Positions 34,631 through 44,399 of a stretch of DNA of 64,000 nt are shown here, one piece after another. Origin of the DNA: Propionispira raffinosivorans DSM 20765. Its GTDB lineage: Bacteria > Bacillota > Negativicutes > Selenomonadales > Selenomonadaceae. Location: NCBI RefSeq assembly GCF_000381065.1, contig NZ_KB905843.1, positions 124,001 through 188,000 on the forward strand, written 5' to 3'. How positions within the stretch are numbered: the first letter of the stretch is position 1; each line of letters begins with the position of its first letter. The position numbers and the translations under genes were made by a program. The notes below the pieces were generated by a model that was not told the origin of the DNA, searched no databases, and saw nothing but the letters and a program-made list of their open reading frames with translations.

Positions 34631-37600
34631 TTATCGTTTATATTTCTCGCATAATTTTGTAAGTTCCTTACTTAGATCCAAAGTGAAATCTGCTTTACCC
34701 GCACACCATTGCCAGTTTGTACCAACGGTTCCCGGTTTGTTCATTCTACCATCACTACCAAGCCGCAATAAGTCTTGCATCGGCACAATGACTGAACTTG
34801 CATTCGACGCATAGGCAAACTCAATCAGTTTATCACAAATGTCCATTGGAACTTTAGCATCTGCACCAATTAAATCCGCTACTGCTTCTAGTGTTTTACC
34901 ATCAATATTTTCTGCTGCCCACCCCACTGTTGTATTATTGTCATGCGTTCCGGTATAAACAACGCAGTTTTGATTGCATATAAAACCCAGTCGTTCCATT
35001 TCATTAAGGTACAATTCAAAATGCAGAACTTTCATACCTGGAAAGCCACATTCATCTTTAAGATTTTCTACGGCTTCCGTGATAATACCTAAATCTTCAG
35101 CAATAATTGGTAATTTTCCAAAATATTTTTCCAGTATCGCAAAAAAATGTTGGCCTGGTCCTTGAACCCATTTTCCATCGATCGCAGTTGTTGCTGTGCC
35201 ATCTACCTCCCAATACGATTCAAACCCACGAAAATGATCAACACGAATAATATCCACCATCGTCAACAGTGTTTTGAAACGATTGCGCCACCACAGATAA
35301 TCATCTTGTTCCATCTGATCCCAGCGATAATGAGGGTTCCCCCAAAGTTGTCCTGTTGCACTAAAATAATCAGGCGGTACGCCAGCCACCTTGAGCGGAT
35401 GTCCTGCTTCATCGAGTAAAAATAGGTTTTGATTTGCCCAGACATCAGAGCTGTCATGAGCAATAAAAATCGGCATATCACCAATGATTTCAATACCTTT
35501 GCTATTGGCATATTCTCGCAATTTTTTCCATTGCTTAAAAAATATATATTGCAAAAATTGATAGTACGAAATTTCTGTATGAAGCAGCTTACGAAATTTC
35601 GTCAAAGTTTCTGGCTGCCGTGAAATTAGGTCCTTATCCCAAGTATTCCAAGCAGTTTCCTTAAATTGTTTTTTCAGTGCCATAAAAAGAGCATAGTCTT
35701 CCAACCATACCTTGTTTTCTTCACAAAAAGCTTGATAATCACCGTCAGCTTCTGCTGCCACAAATTTTTGATGTGCTTTGTGGAGACATTTTTCTTTAAA
35801 TGCCCAGACCCCCTCAAAATAAACGCAATGACGGACATCTGCAAAGGGAACCTTGACATCCTGTGCCGTAAGCAGCCCCTCATCCAATAGTTGAGTTAAT
35901 GAAATAAGCATCGGATTCCCCGCAAAAGCTGAAGGGGACTGGTAAGGTGAATATCCATAGCCCACTGGATTAAGTGGCAGGATCTGCCACAATTTCTGCT
36001 TTGCCCCCACCAAAAAATCGACAAAATCATAGGCCGGCTTACCAAAATCACCAATTCCATACTTGGATGGCAATGATGTTGGATGCAGTAAAATCCCGGC
36101 ACGGCGTGGCAGCTGCTCAGTTTCAGAAATCATCTGATAGACAAGTCCTGTCAACGCCTTGATCGTAACCGTCAGTTTGCCATTATGCACCATAACCAAC
36201 TCGCCGTTATGGAACACTTCTGTAAGCGATCCACAAGCTATTCCATGTACATCCAATTCGACCGTCCGTTCATGCACTTTACTGCGATTGAGTAAAACAA
36301 TAAATACTTCATTATCCGCTGCTTTGCCAAAAACATCTTGATTTTTTTCAAGAATCCTCGCATACGCATATACATCAGCCGTATCATAGATTGGAATCAA
36401 CTTACCAGTTTGCAAAACAACATGCTGATTTCGCAGTGCTATCACACGTTTATACCAATCTAACAGAATTTTATTTTCTTTCCCCCAGGTATAAGTACCA
36501 CGATTATAGGGATCTTTAAATCCTTGCATTCCAATTTCATCCCCATAATATACACAAGGAACACCAGGAAATGTCATCTGCCATAAAACTGCTAATTTGA
36601 GACGATCCAACCCTAATTGAAAATGCTCCTGATCCATACGATATTTCCCCTGATTCACCGCTGGCATGCCTTCATAAAAAGGTGCTTCGCCTAATGTTGT
36701 AATCGCACGTTCCACATCGTGACTATCGACAAGATTCATCATTGCATAAAAATTTTCAATCGGATAATTTTCTTGAAGGCTCAAAAGTTTCCGATTGGTT
36801 TGCGCTGCATCCACATAGTCTAAGAGAAAATCTAAAACGATCCGACGAAACGGATAATTCATCGCTGAATCCATCTCTTGTCCACAAAGATACTCGCGCG
36901 TTGACCCATAACTAATCTTATTTGAAGCATCTTCCCATACCTCGCCTATCAAAACAGCATCCGGATTTTCTTCTTTGAGAACCTGGTAAAAACGCTGTGA
37001 GAAAGCCGCTGGAAGTTCATCCACCACATCAAGCCGCCAACCACTAACACCTTTTTTGATCCAATGTTTCAGCACACTGTCATCTTGATTAATGATGAAA
37101 TCCATGTAGGATGGTATCGTTTCATTCACATTTGGCAATGTATGAAAACCCCACCAACTATCATATTCATAGGGATAATTATGAAAACTATACCACTCAT
37201 AATATGGTGAACGCGTCGATTGAAAAGCACCAATTGAATCGTAATTGCCATCCCGATTAAAATATTTGCTATCACTACCGGTGTGACTAAAAACACCATC
37301 GATAATAATTGCTATGCCCATCGTTTTAGCCGTTTCACACAATACGGTAAAGTCTTCATTGCTGCCCAATAAGGGATCAATTTTATGATAATCCCCTGTA
37401 TCATAATGATGATTACTCGGTGATTCAAAAATTGGATTCAAGTAAATAACAGATATACCTAATTCTTTCAGATACTGCAGCTTTTCGATTATCCCCGTCA
37501 AATTTCCACCAAAAAAATCATAAGCTACAATTTCTTTGGTATCAACATCTTTATAGTAACAGGGGGCATCTTCCCAATTGGCATGAATAACGGCGCCTTT

Positions 37601-38077
37601 TTTAGAAATCAATTTATCTCCTCTGCGATAAAATCGATCTGGAAAGATTTGATACATGACCGAATGTTTAAACCAATCCGGTGTCTTAGCACCTATATTG
37701 AATACCGTAATTTGGAATGAAGGCGGCACATGATCATAGCACTGTCCTACGCCGCCTAAATGCTCCATATTATTTCCATAAAAAAAAGATTTTGTTGCCG
37801 TCACAATCACAAAATAGTACCAAAGCAGGCAGCCTTTGTCCGGAACCATAATTTCACAAGTATAATGATCACAGTCTGTACCTGAAGAAACTGTAGACAT
37901 CGGAACCAATTTTTCTCCAGAGCTTTCCTGCCAAATTCTAACAAATATAGAAGATATATTACCACGCATATTTACATCTAAACTCAATTTAATACTGGAT
38001 TTTGCCCGAACTGCACCAACCGGATTTCGATAATATGAATGCTGTGAATTATGAATAATTTTTCTTTGTTCCCGCAT
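34631..38077 (-). CDS. Bifunctional GH13 alpha-amylase / GH77 4-alpha-glucanotransferase fusion
   Basis: One 1148-aa frame joins two enzymes. Residues about 1-650 are a GH13 enzyme with an N-terminal beta domain like neopullulanases, and catalytic residues in GWRLDVVDE (Asp about 350), LIGEVWED (Glu about 379) and VDSHDVER (Asp about 453). Residues about 657-1148 are a complete MalQ (GILLHPTSLPSKYGIGDFG; IIRVDHFRGFESYWEV; IIAEDLGIIT; YTGTHDNNTTVGW). The GH13 part would cut alpha-glucan or maltodextrin and GH77 would disproportionate the products, giving glucose and chains for GlgP. It is the last gene of the glycogen operon. AAGGTGAGG precedes the ATG. Both active sites look intact. Confidence 0.93.
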   Translation of the reverse strand: MREQRKIIHNSQHSYYRNPVGAVRAKSSIKLSLDVNMRGNISSIFVRIWQESSGEKLVPMSTVSSGTDCDHYTCEIMVPDKGCLLWYYFVIVTATKSFFYGNNMEHLGGVGQCYDHVPPSFQITVFNIGAKTPDWFKHSVMYQIFPDRFYRRGDKLISKKGAVIHANWEDAPCYYKDVDTKEIVAYDFFGGNLTGIIEKLQYLKELGISVIYLNPIFESPSNHHYDTGDYHKIDPLLGSNEDFTVLCETAKTMGIAIIIDGVFSHTGSDSKYFNRDGNYDSIGAFQSTRSPYYEWYSFHNYPYEYDSWWGFHTLPNVNETIPSYMDFIINQDDSVLKHWIKKGVSGWRLDVVDELPAAFSQRFYQVLKEENPDAVLIGEVWEDASNKISYGSTREYLCGQEMDSAMNYPFRRIVLDFLLDYVDAAQTNRKLLSLQENYPIENFYAMMNLVDSHDVERAITTLGEAPFYEGMPAVNQGKYRMDQEHFQLGLDRLKLAVLWQMTFPGVPCVYYGDEIGMQGFKDPYNRGTYTWGKENKILLDWYKRVIALRNQHVVLQTGKLIPIYDTADVYAYARILEKNQDVFGKAADNEVFIVLLNRSKVHERTVELDVHGIACGSLTEVFHNGELVMVHNGKLTVTIKALTGLVYQMISETEQLPRRAGILLHPTSLPSKYGIGDFGKPAYDFVDFLVGAKQKLWQILPLNPVGYGYSPYQSPSAFAGNPMLISLTQLLDEGLLTAQDVKVPFADVRHCVYFEGVWAFKEKCLHKAHQKFVAAEADGDYQAFCEENKVWLEDYALFMALKKQFKETAWNTWDKDLISRQPETLTKFRKLLHTEISYYQFLQYIFFKQWKKLREYANSKGIEIIGDMPIFIAHDSSDVWANQNLFLLDEAGHPLKVAGVPPDYFSATGQLWGNPHYRWDQMEQDDYLWWRNRFKTLLTMVDIIRVDHFRGFESYWEVDGTATTAIDGKWVQGPGQHFFAILEKYFGKLPIIAEDLGIITEAVENLKDECGFPGMKVLHFELYLNEMERLGFICNQNCVVYTGTHDNNTTVGWAAENIDGKTLEAVADLIGADAKVPMDICDKLIEFAYASNASSVIVPMQDLLRLGSDGRMNKPGTVGTNWQWCAGKADFTLDLSKELTKLCEKYKR

Positions 38078-38103
38078 ATTACCTCACCTTTTTATTAATC
38101 AAG

Positions 38104-38153
38104 CTATGGAAAAAGCCCAACAAGTATTACAGTACCTGTTAAGCTTCCCATAG
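38104..38153 (-). repeat. Two-hairpin element between glgA and the amylase fusion
   Basis: An outer pairing CTATGG...AAGC / GCTT..CCATAG (38104-38116 with 38143-38153) encloses AACA-a-GTA / TAC-c-TGTT (38119-38126 with 38133-38140). On the minus strand a short T run is inside the descending arm. It may be a processing site or weak attenuator that sets the ratio of glgA to the fusion gene. Confidence 0.45.
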
Positions 38154-38159
38154 TTCGAT

Positions 38160-39596
38160 CTATTTTTTTAGACTCGTATAGAGTTCTTTATATTGCTGGG
38201 CTGATTTTTTCCAGCTGTAATCACTTGTCATAGCATTTTGAACAATCGTATTCCAAATGGATTGATCGCTATAAGTCCCCAGAGCTTGTTTGATCGCAAA
38301 TAAAAGTTCATGTGCATTATAATTTGTAAAAACAAAACCATTACCAGTCTGTGTATATTTATCAAAAGCTTGAACCGTATCTTTTAACCCGCCCGTTTCA
38401 CGAACAATCGGAATGGCGCCATAACGAAGTGCAATCAGCTGACCAATACCACATGGTTCATAACGAGACGGCATGATAAACATATCAGCTGCCGCATAAA
38501 TTTTATGAGCTAAACTATTACTGAAGGTGATATTAGCCGAAACTTTTTTTGGGAAACGCCACGCCAGGCCTTTGAACCAATCTTCATATTTTTTATCGCC
38601 TGTCCCAAGAATAACAACCTGTACATCTTCATGCTGTAAAATTTCATCCATGATACGAATAATAAGATCAAGGCCTTTCGTACCAACGAGCCGCGATACA
38701 ATCGCCAGCACAGGCACCTTACGGTGCACCGGCAGACCAAGTTCTTGCTGCAAAGCTACTTTATTATCAAGCTTAGCACTGGTTGAATTCTCATCGTAAT
38801 TGACCACCAAATGCCTATCTGTCTTGGGATTATAAAGATCATAATCGAGTCCATTTATGATACCAACAAGTTCTTTGGAACGTTCGCACAATAAACCATC
38901 TAGTTTTTCACCAAAATATTCATATTGAATTTCCTGCGCATACGTGCGGCTTACTGTCGTGATGTAATCTGAATAAATAATACCGCCTTTCATAAAATTA
39001 ACTGCATCAAAAAATTCTAAATCACCATTTTGAAAATACTTCATATCCAATCCCAATACATCATTCATAACGCTCTTGGGAAAAACACCCTGATATTTTA
39101 AATTATGAATCGTATAAACGGTACGGATATTTGTATAATAAGGGTCGTTCTGATGTTCTAGTTTCAGAAAAACACTTACCAAACTTGCATGCCAATCATT
39201 AATATGAATAATATCTGGCTTAAAATCAAGTTTTGGTAACATATTTAATACAGCACGACTGAAAAATGAAAAACGTTCTGCATCATCATCATACCCATAA
39301 AACCCTTCACGTTTGAAATATTCTTCATTGTCAATAAAATAAACCGGAACGGTATCATGTTCTACATATTCTACACCACAAAATTTTTCACGCCAGGCCA
39401 CATGAATTTGCGTATTAAGCAACGGTTTCATCTTTTTTTTATATTTTTCTGCTATATTTCCATATTTCGGCATAACAACTCGCACATCAATCCCCTGTGC
39501 CCGTAACTCTTTCGGCAAAGAGCCCGCTACATCTGCCAGGCCACCCGTTTTTGCAAATGGTACTACTTCTGATGCTACAAAAAGAACTTTTAACAT
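38160..39596 (-). CDS. glgA: Glycogen synthase (ADP-glucose, GT5)
   Basis: The 478-aa GT5 protein has the ADP-glucose-binding KTGGLADV (Lys16) at its start, HINDWHASL, and the C-terminal PSRYEPCGIGQLIALRYGAIPIVRETGGLKDTV. It adds glucose from ADP-glucose to the alpha-1,4 chains. It is encoded 28 bases downstream of glgB and uses the product of GlgC/GlgD. Confidence 0.97.
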   Translation of the reverse strand: MLKVLFVASEVVPFAKTGGLADVAGSLPKELRAQGIDVRVVMPKYGNIAEKYKKKMKPLLNTQIHVAWREKFCGVEYVEHDTVPVYFIDNEEYFKREGFYGYDDDAERFSFFSRAVLNMLPKLDFKPDIIHINDWHASLVSVFLKLEHQNDPYYTNIRTVYTIHNLKYQGVFPKSVMNDVLGLDMKYFQNGDLEFFDAVNFMKGGIIYSDYITTVSRTYAQEIQYEYFGEKLDGLLCERSKELVGIINGLDYDLYNPKTDRHLVVNYDENSTSAKLDNKVALQQELGLPVHRKVPVLAIVSRLVGTKGLDLIIRIMDEILQHEDVQVVILGTGDKKYEDWFKGLAWRFPKKVSANITFSNSLAHKIYAAADMFIMPSRYEPCGIGQLIALRYGAIPIVRETGGLKDTVQAFDKYTQTGNGFVFTNYNAHELLFAIKQALGTYSDQSIWNTIVQNAMTSDYSWKKSAQQYKELYTSLKK

Positions 39597-39624
39597 ATTG
39601 TTTTATTCCTCCTTTTTTGCATTC

Positions 39625-41697
39625 TTATTGTATTGACTTATTTTTGGGGCGGGATCTTTTTTTTGCGCCCTTATCATTTGAAACCTCTTTTTTCATTATG
39701 TCTGTTTTTTTATGTTTTGGCATGTCTAAGTTTACTGAAGTTTTTATTGCTTTAGCTTCTGCAACTATATTTTCACCAACAGAGCGATTTATTGTTTTTT
39801 TTTCCAATTGCAATTGAAAATAAATAGTAGCTAAAGGCGGTACCGTAAAGCGAATCGATTGTTCCTGGTTGTGCCAAATGACATTCTCCGTATGAATATC
39901 ATCTTTATTCAAAACATTGGACCCCCCAAAAATTTCCGCATCACTATTAAAAATCTCTCGATAAGAACCTTTTACCGGCACACCAATCCGGTACTCATGA
40001 TACACTGCCGGCGTAAAATTGCACACAACAATGATAAAGTTATCGGGATCTTTCCCCTTGCGAATAAAAGAAATGACACTGTTTTCATTATCATTACAGT
40101 CGATCCATTCAAATCCATGCCAATCAAAATCAACTTCCCATAATGCCTGGTGCTGCAAATAAAAGGCATTCAAGCTCTTTGAATACGTCTCCATTTTCGC
40201 ATGCATCGGATATTCTTGTACTAAATGCCAATCCAAACTATCATCATATTTCCATTCGATAAATTGACCAAATTCACTGCCCATAAACAATAATTTTTTA
40301 CCAGGATGGGCTATCCAATAGCCAAAAAATGCCCGTAAATTCGCAAATTTCTGCCAATAATCTCCTGGCATTTTCTCGATCAATGAACCTTTTGCATGCA
40401 CTACCTCATCGTGTGAGAGCGGCAAGACAAAGTTTTCCGAAAATGCATAAACAAATGAAAATGTAACCTTACCATGATTCCATTTACGCTGACTCGAATC
40501 CAAACTCATATAATCAAGCATATCATTCATCCAGCCCATGTTCCATTTGTAGTTAAAACCAATTCCACCCATGTGAACGGGCTTTGATATCATCGGCCAG
40601 GAAGTTGATTCTTCCGCCATCATCAATGCATACGGATGATATTTAAAAATTGCCTGATTGAGTTTTTGCAAAAAATCCATACCTTCTAAATTACCGGAAT
40701 CTCCATATTTATTAGGTTCCCATTCACCATCTTTGCGGGCATAATTCAGATAAAGCATATTAGCCACTGCATCAATCCGCAGACCATCTATATGGTACTG
40801 CTCCAGCCAGAACATAGCATTTGAAATCAGAAAACTATGCACTTCCGTACGACCATAATCAAAGTTCGTTGTACCCCATTCCCAGTTTTCAGCCCGACGT
40901 TCATTATCAGATTCATAAAGCGGCTGCCCATCAAAATGCCGCAGGCCCTGTTCGTCTTTACAAAAATGTCCTGGTACCCAGTCCATAATGATACTGATGC
41001 CATTTTGATGGGCTGTATCCACTAAATAACAAAAATCATCGGGCGATCCATAACGACTTGTTACCGCAAAATATCCGGTTGCCTGATAGCCCCATGAACC
41101 ATCAAACGGATGTTCACACAATGGCATAAATTCAATATGGGTATAATTCATTTTTTTCACATATTGTATAAGCGAATCCGCCAGTTCACGATAGCTTAAA
41201 TAGTCCCCTGCAGAATTTCGACGCCATGAACCGAGATGCACTTCATATATAAGCATCGGTGACTCATAGGATGTTTGCTGCTTCTTCTGCTCTTCCCATA
41301 CCCGATCATGCCATTCATATTGAGTGATATCAAAGACTTTTGACGCTGTTTGCGGTTTTTTTTCAGCATAAAATCCATAGGGATCTGCTTTTAAAATATG
41401 CCCACCGTGCACTGTCTCAACATCATATTTATAAATATCACCCACTTTAACATCTGGAATAAAGAGCGCCCACACTTCTCCGTCCGAAACTTTTTCCATA
41501 TAGTTTAAAGAACTATTCCATTGGTTGAAATCGCCGACGACACTAACAGATTTCGCATGAGGTGCCCAAACAGCAAACCGAACTCCCAAAACACCATTCT
41601 GTTCTATTAAATGTGCACCTAACATCTGATGCGTATGATAATTGGTTCCTTGATGATATAAATATAAGTCAAACTCACTAAGTCTTGAAATCTCCAT
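39625..41697 (-). CDS. glgB: 1,4-alpha-glucan branching enzyme with lysine-rich C-terminal tail
   Basis: The 690-aa GH13 enzyme has an N-terminal CBM48 (GVRFAVWAPHAKSVSVVGDFN), a catalytic barrel with HIDGLRIDAVANML (Asp about 309), MMAEESTSWP (Glu about 362) and LPLSHDEVVHAKGS, and an all-beta C-terminal domain ending about residue 634. It makes the alpha-1,6 branches of glycogen. After the end of the usual enzyme a 56-residue Lys/Arg-rich tail follows (GAKKRSRPKNKSIQ at its end), which has no place in the fold. It lies between glgP and glgA. Codon and base use look like its neighbours. Confidence 0.96.
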   Translation of the reverse strand: MEISRLSEFDLYLYHQGTNYHTHQMLGAHLIEQNGVLGVRFAVWAPHAKSVSVVGDFNQWNSSLNYMEKVSDGEVWALFIPDVKVGDIYKYDVETVHGGHILKADPYGFYAEKKPQTASKVFDITQYEWHDRVWEEQKKQQTSYESPMLIYEVHLGSWRRNSAGDYLSYRELADSLIQYVKKMNYTHIEFMPLCEHPFDGSWGYQATGYFAVTSRYGSPDDFCYLVDTAHQNGISIIMDWVPGHFCKDEQGLRHFDGQPLYESDNERRAENWEWGTTNFDYGRTEVHSFLISNAMFWLEQYHIDGLRIDAVANMLYLNYARKDGEWEPNKYGDSGNLEGMDFLQKLNQAIFKYHPYALMMAEESTSWPMISKPVHMGGIGFNYKWNMGWMNDMLDYMSLDSSQRKWNHGKVTFSFVYAFSENFVLPLSHDEVVHAKGSLIEKMPGDYWQKFANLRAFFGYWIAHPGKKLLFMGSEFGQFIEWKYDDSLDWHLVQEYPMHAKMETYSKSLNAFYLQHQALWEVDFDWHGFEWIDCNDNENSVISFIRKGKDPDNFIIVVCNFTPAVYHEYRIGVPVKGSYREIFNSDAEIFGGSNVLNKDDIHTENVIWHNQEQSIRFTVPPLATIYFQLQLEKKTINRSVGENIVAEAKAIKTSVNLDMPKHKKTDIMKKEVSNDKGAKKRSRPKNKSIQ

Positions 41698-41815
41698 GAT
41701 AATGCCTCACCAACTCATTGAATTTTCACCATAAATAAAAATGTCATTCGCTTGCCTGAAAAATTTCTTTTATATAAATCTAATTTCATTTTATTTCCAT
41801 CCTAGAAAAATACGT

Positions 41816-44257
41816 TCATGGAATCAACACAGGATTTATTTTCCAAATATCTTTTGCATACTCTTCAATCGTTCGATCACTGGAGAATTTTCCTGAATGG
41901 GCAATATTTATAACACTTGAAGTCAGCCACGCCGAACGGTTCTGATATCTTTTTACAATTTCCAGATGAGCTTTCGCATATGCCTCAAAATCTTTCAAGA
42001 CAAAAAATTCATCATTACTATTTAAAAGATAATCATAGAGATCTCTAAATTCTTCATTTTCATTGACAAAATATCCATTAACCAATTGTTCCAAAACTGT
42101 TCGTACACGACTATTATTGTTATAGACATCCCAAACGGAATAACTTCCGCTCGCATAATAGTTTAAAACTTCTTCGGCTCGCAGCCCAAATATTACACAA
42201 TTTTCAGGTCCTACAGCTTGACTGATTTCAACATTTGCCCCATCAAGCGTCCCGAGTGTAATTGCACCATTCATCATGAATTTCATATTACCTGTACCGG
42301 ATGCTTCTTTACTGGCAGTAGAAATTTGTTCGCTTATATCAGCAGCTGGGAATAAAATTTCGCCAAGAGATACACCATAATTTTCCATGAAGACAATTTT
42401 TATTTTATTATGGATTGATTTATCATTATTTACCAATTCCGCCACCGTATTAATCAATTTAATCGTTTCCTTGGCCACATGATACCCCGGTGCTGCTTTA
42501 CCCCCAAAAATAAATGTATGCGGCACAATATCAAGTTTTGGATTTTCTTTTAAACGATTATATAGATCCATAATGTGTAGTAAATTCATAATCTGGCGTT
42601 TATAAGAATGAATGCGTTTAATTTGGATATCAAAAATTGAATTTGGATCGACCACAAGATTGTTATGCTCTTTAATATATTTTGCCAAATCTTGTTTTCG
42701 CTTCGACTTAATCTTCTCCACCTGACTTGTAAATGCTTTATCTTTACTATACTTCAATAAGTCAATCAATCGTTCCGGTCGTTTATGCCATTTTGTCGAA
42801 ATTGCATCATCAATTAAAGCGGCCAATTCAGGATTCGCTCCAATCAGCCAGCGCCGATGTGTAATACCATTTGTTTTGTTATTGAATTTTCCCGGATAAT
42901 ACGTATTGAAATCATGCATGGTATGACTTTTTAATATGTCAGAATGAATCTGCGCTACCCCGTTGACACTGTGACTGCCAACAACAGCTAAACGTGCCAT
43001 ATGCACTTGCCCATCTTGTAAAATAGATAATTCCTGAATCATATGTTCATCATCATCGTACCGCTCACGAACATCATCCAGTAAGCGACGGTTGATTTCT
43101 TCAATAATCATATAGATTCTTGGCAAAAGTGACTTAAACATGTCAATTGGCCATTTTTCCAACGCCTCTGGCAAAATGGTATGATTGGTGTAGGCCATCG
43201 TTCCCACTGTAATTTTCCAAGCTTCAGCCCATTCCATATCCGCTTCATCAATAAGTATACGCATGAGTTCAGCTACCCCTACCGCTGGATGTGTATCATT
43301 TATATGGATTGCAATATTATCGGCAAAATCAACTAATTTCATGCCTTTTTTTCGATAATGACGAACAATACTCTGCAACCCCGCTGAGACAAAGAAATAT
43401 TCCTGAATCAATCTAAGTCTGCGTCCTTCATATGAGCTATCATCCGGATACAAATATTTTGTGATCTTTTGGACATTATGTTTATAATGCATTTTAGCCT
43501 GTTGCTGCTCATGTGACAATAATCCATAATCAGAGAAATCTTTATTTACTTCGGCATTCCAAAGCCGCAAAGTATTGACTGTTTTATTGCGATACCCAAC
43601 AATTGGTACATCATAAGGAATGGCCGTAACCGAAGTATAATCTTTATGGATTGCTTTCAATTTTCCATTTTTTTGTTTTTCCATATAGGCATTACCTTCA
43701 AATCTGACCTCAATTGCCTTGTCGGTTTTTCGAAACTCCCACGCAAACCCTTCTTTAAGCCAGTTATCTGGTATTTCCACTTGATAATTATTAACAATCT
43801 TCTGTTCAAACAGACCATATTTATAACGAATACCACACCCATGTCCAGGAAGACCTAATGCTGCCATCGAATCAATAAAACAGGCTGCCAGCCGCCCTAA
43901 TCCACCATTACCAAGCCCAGCATCAGGTTCTTCATCTAAAACCACATTTAAATCCATATTTAATTCTTTAAAAGCCTCTTCACAAATTTGTTTAAAATTC
44001 ATATTAATCAAATTACTATTTAATAAGCGACCAAGTAGAAACTCAATTGAAAAATAATATACCTGTTTTTCTTTATGATCTAAATAATATTTATTGGTCT
44101 TGACCCAGTTTTCACTGATATATTGGCGTATGACGCGGGAAAGAGACTGATAACTTTCATTTTTCGTAAGATCGGTTAAGTCCTTACCCCACATAGCGTG
44201 GGCCGCTTGCGTAAACCTTGTTTTTAATATATCTTTCAACTCTTTATCTTTAATCAA
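41816..44257 (-). CDS. glgP: Glycogen/maltodextrin phosphorylase
   Basis: The 813-aa GT35 enzyme has EASGTGNMKFMMNGAITLGTLDGANVEI with the pyridoxal phosphate lysine at about 659, plus the N-terminal NGGLGRLAACF and ERL-type catalytic motifs. It releases glucose 1-phosphate from non-reducing ends. The gene lies between glgD and glgB, so synthesis and breakdown enzymes share one operon; control must therefore be allosteric or by mRNA processing. Confidence 0.97.
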   Translation of the reverse strand: MIKDKELKDILKTRFTQAAHAMWGKDLTDLTKNESYQSLSRVIRQYISENWVKTNKYYLDHKEKQVYYFSIEFLLGRLLNSNLINMNFKQICEEAFKELNMDLNVVLDEEPDAGLGNGGLGRLAACFIDSMAALGLPGHGCGIRYKYGLFEQKIVNNYQVEIPDNWLKEGFAWEFRKTDKAIEVRFEGNAYMEKQKNGKLKAIHKDYTSVTAIPYDVPIVGYRNKTVNTLRLWNAEVNKDFSDYGLLSHEQQQAKMHYKHNVQKITKYLYPDDSSYEGRRLRLIQEYFFVSAGLQSIVRHYRKKGMKLVDFADNIAIHINDTHPAVGVAELMRILIDEADMEWAEAWKITVGTMAYTNHTILPEALEKWPIDMFKSLLPRIYMIIEEINRRLLDDVRERYDDDEHMIQELSILQDGQVHMARLAVVGSHSVNGVAQIHSDILKSHTMHDFNTYYPGKFNNKTNGITHRRWLIGANPELAALIDDAISTKWHKRPERLIDLLKYSKDKAFTSQVEKIKSKRKQDLAKYIKEHNNLVVDPNSIFDIQIKRIHSYKRQIMNLLHIMDLYNRLKENPKLDIVPHTFIFGGKAAPGYHVAKETIKLINTVAELVNNDKSIHNKIKIVFMENYGVSLGEILFPAADISEQISTASKEASGTGNMKFMMNGAITLGTLDGANVEISQAVGPENCVIFGLRAEEVLNYYASGSYSVWDVYNNNSRVRTVLEQLVNGYFVNENEEFRDLYDYLLNSNDEFFVLKDFEAYAKAHLEIVKRYQNRSAWLTSSVINIAHSGKFSSDRTIEEYAKDIWKINPVLIP

Positions 44258-44311
44258 AATACGACAGCTCCCTCACATTCTTTTGTATAGCTTACCGTAG
44301 AAACAAGCTAA

Positions 44312-44390
44312 GCCGCCTCAAATGCATAGCATCCTTGCGCAAACAAAATGTTTGTTTATCACTGGAATACGCTAATACATTTGAGACGGC
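44312..44390 (-). repeat. Long imperfect inverted repeat in the glgD-glgP gap
   Basis: GCCGCCTCAAATG (44312-44324) and CATTTGAGACGGC (44378-44390) pair at 12 of 13 positions. They enclose 53 bases with a perfect inner hairpin (AAACAAA / TTTGTTT, 44341-44357). The minus strand lacks a long T run, so a terminator is doubtful; an mRNA-stability or processing element is likelier. Confidence 0.5.
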
Positions 44391-44399
44391 CTCATCTCC

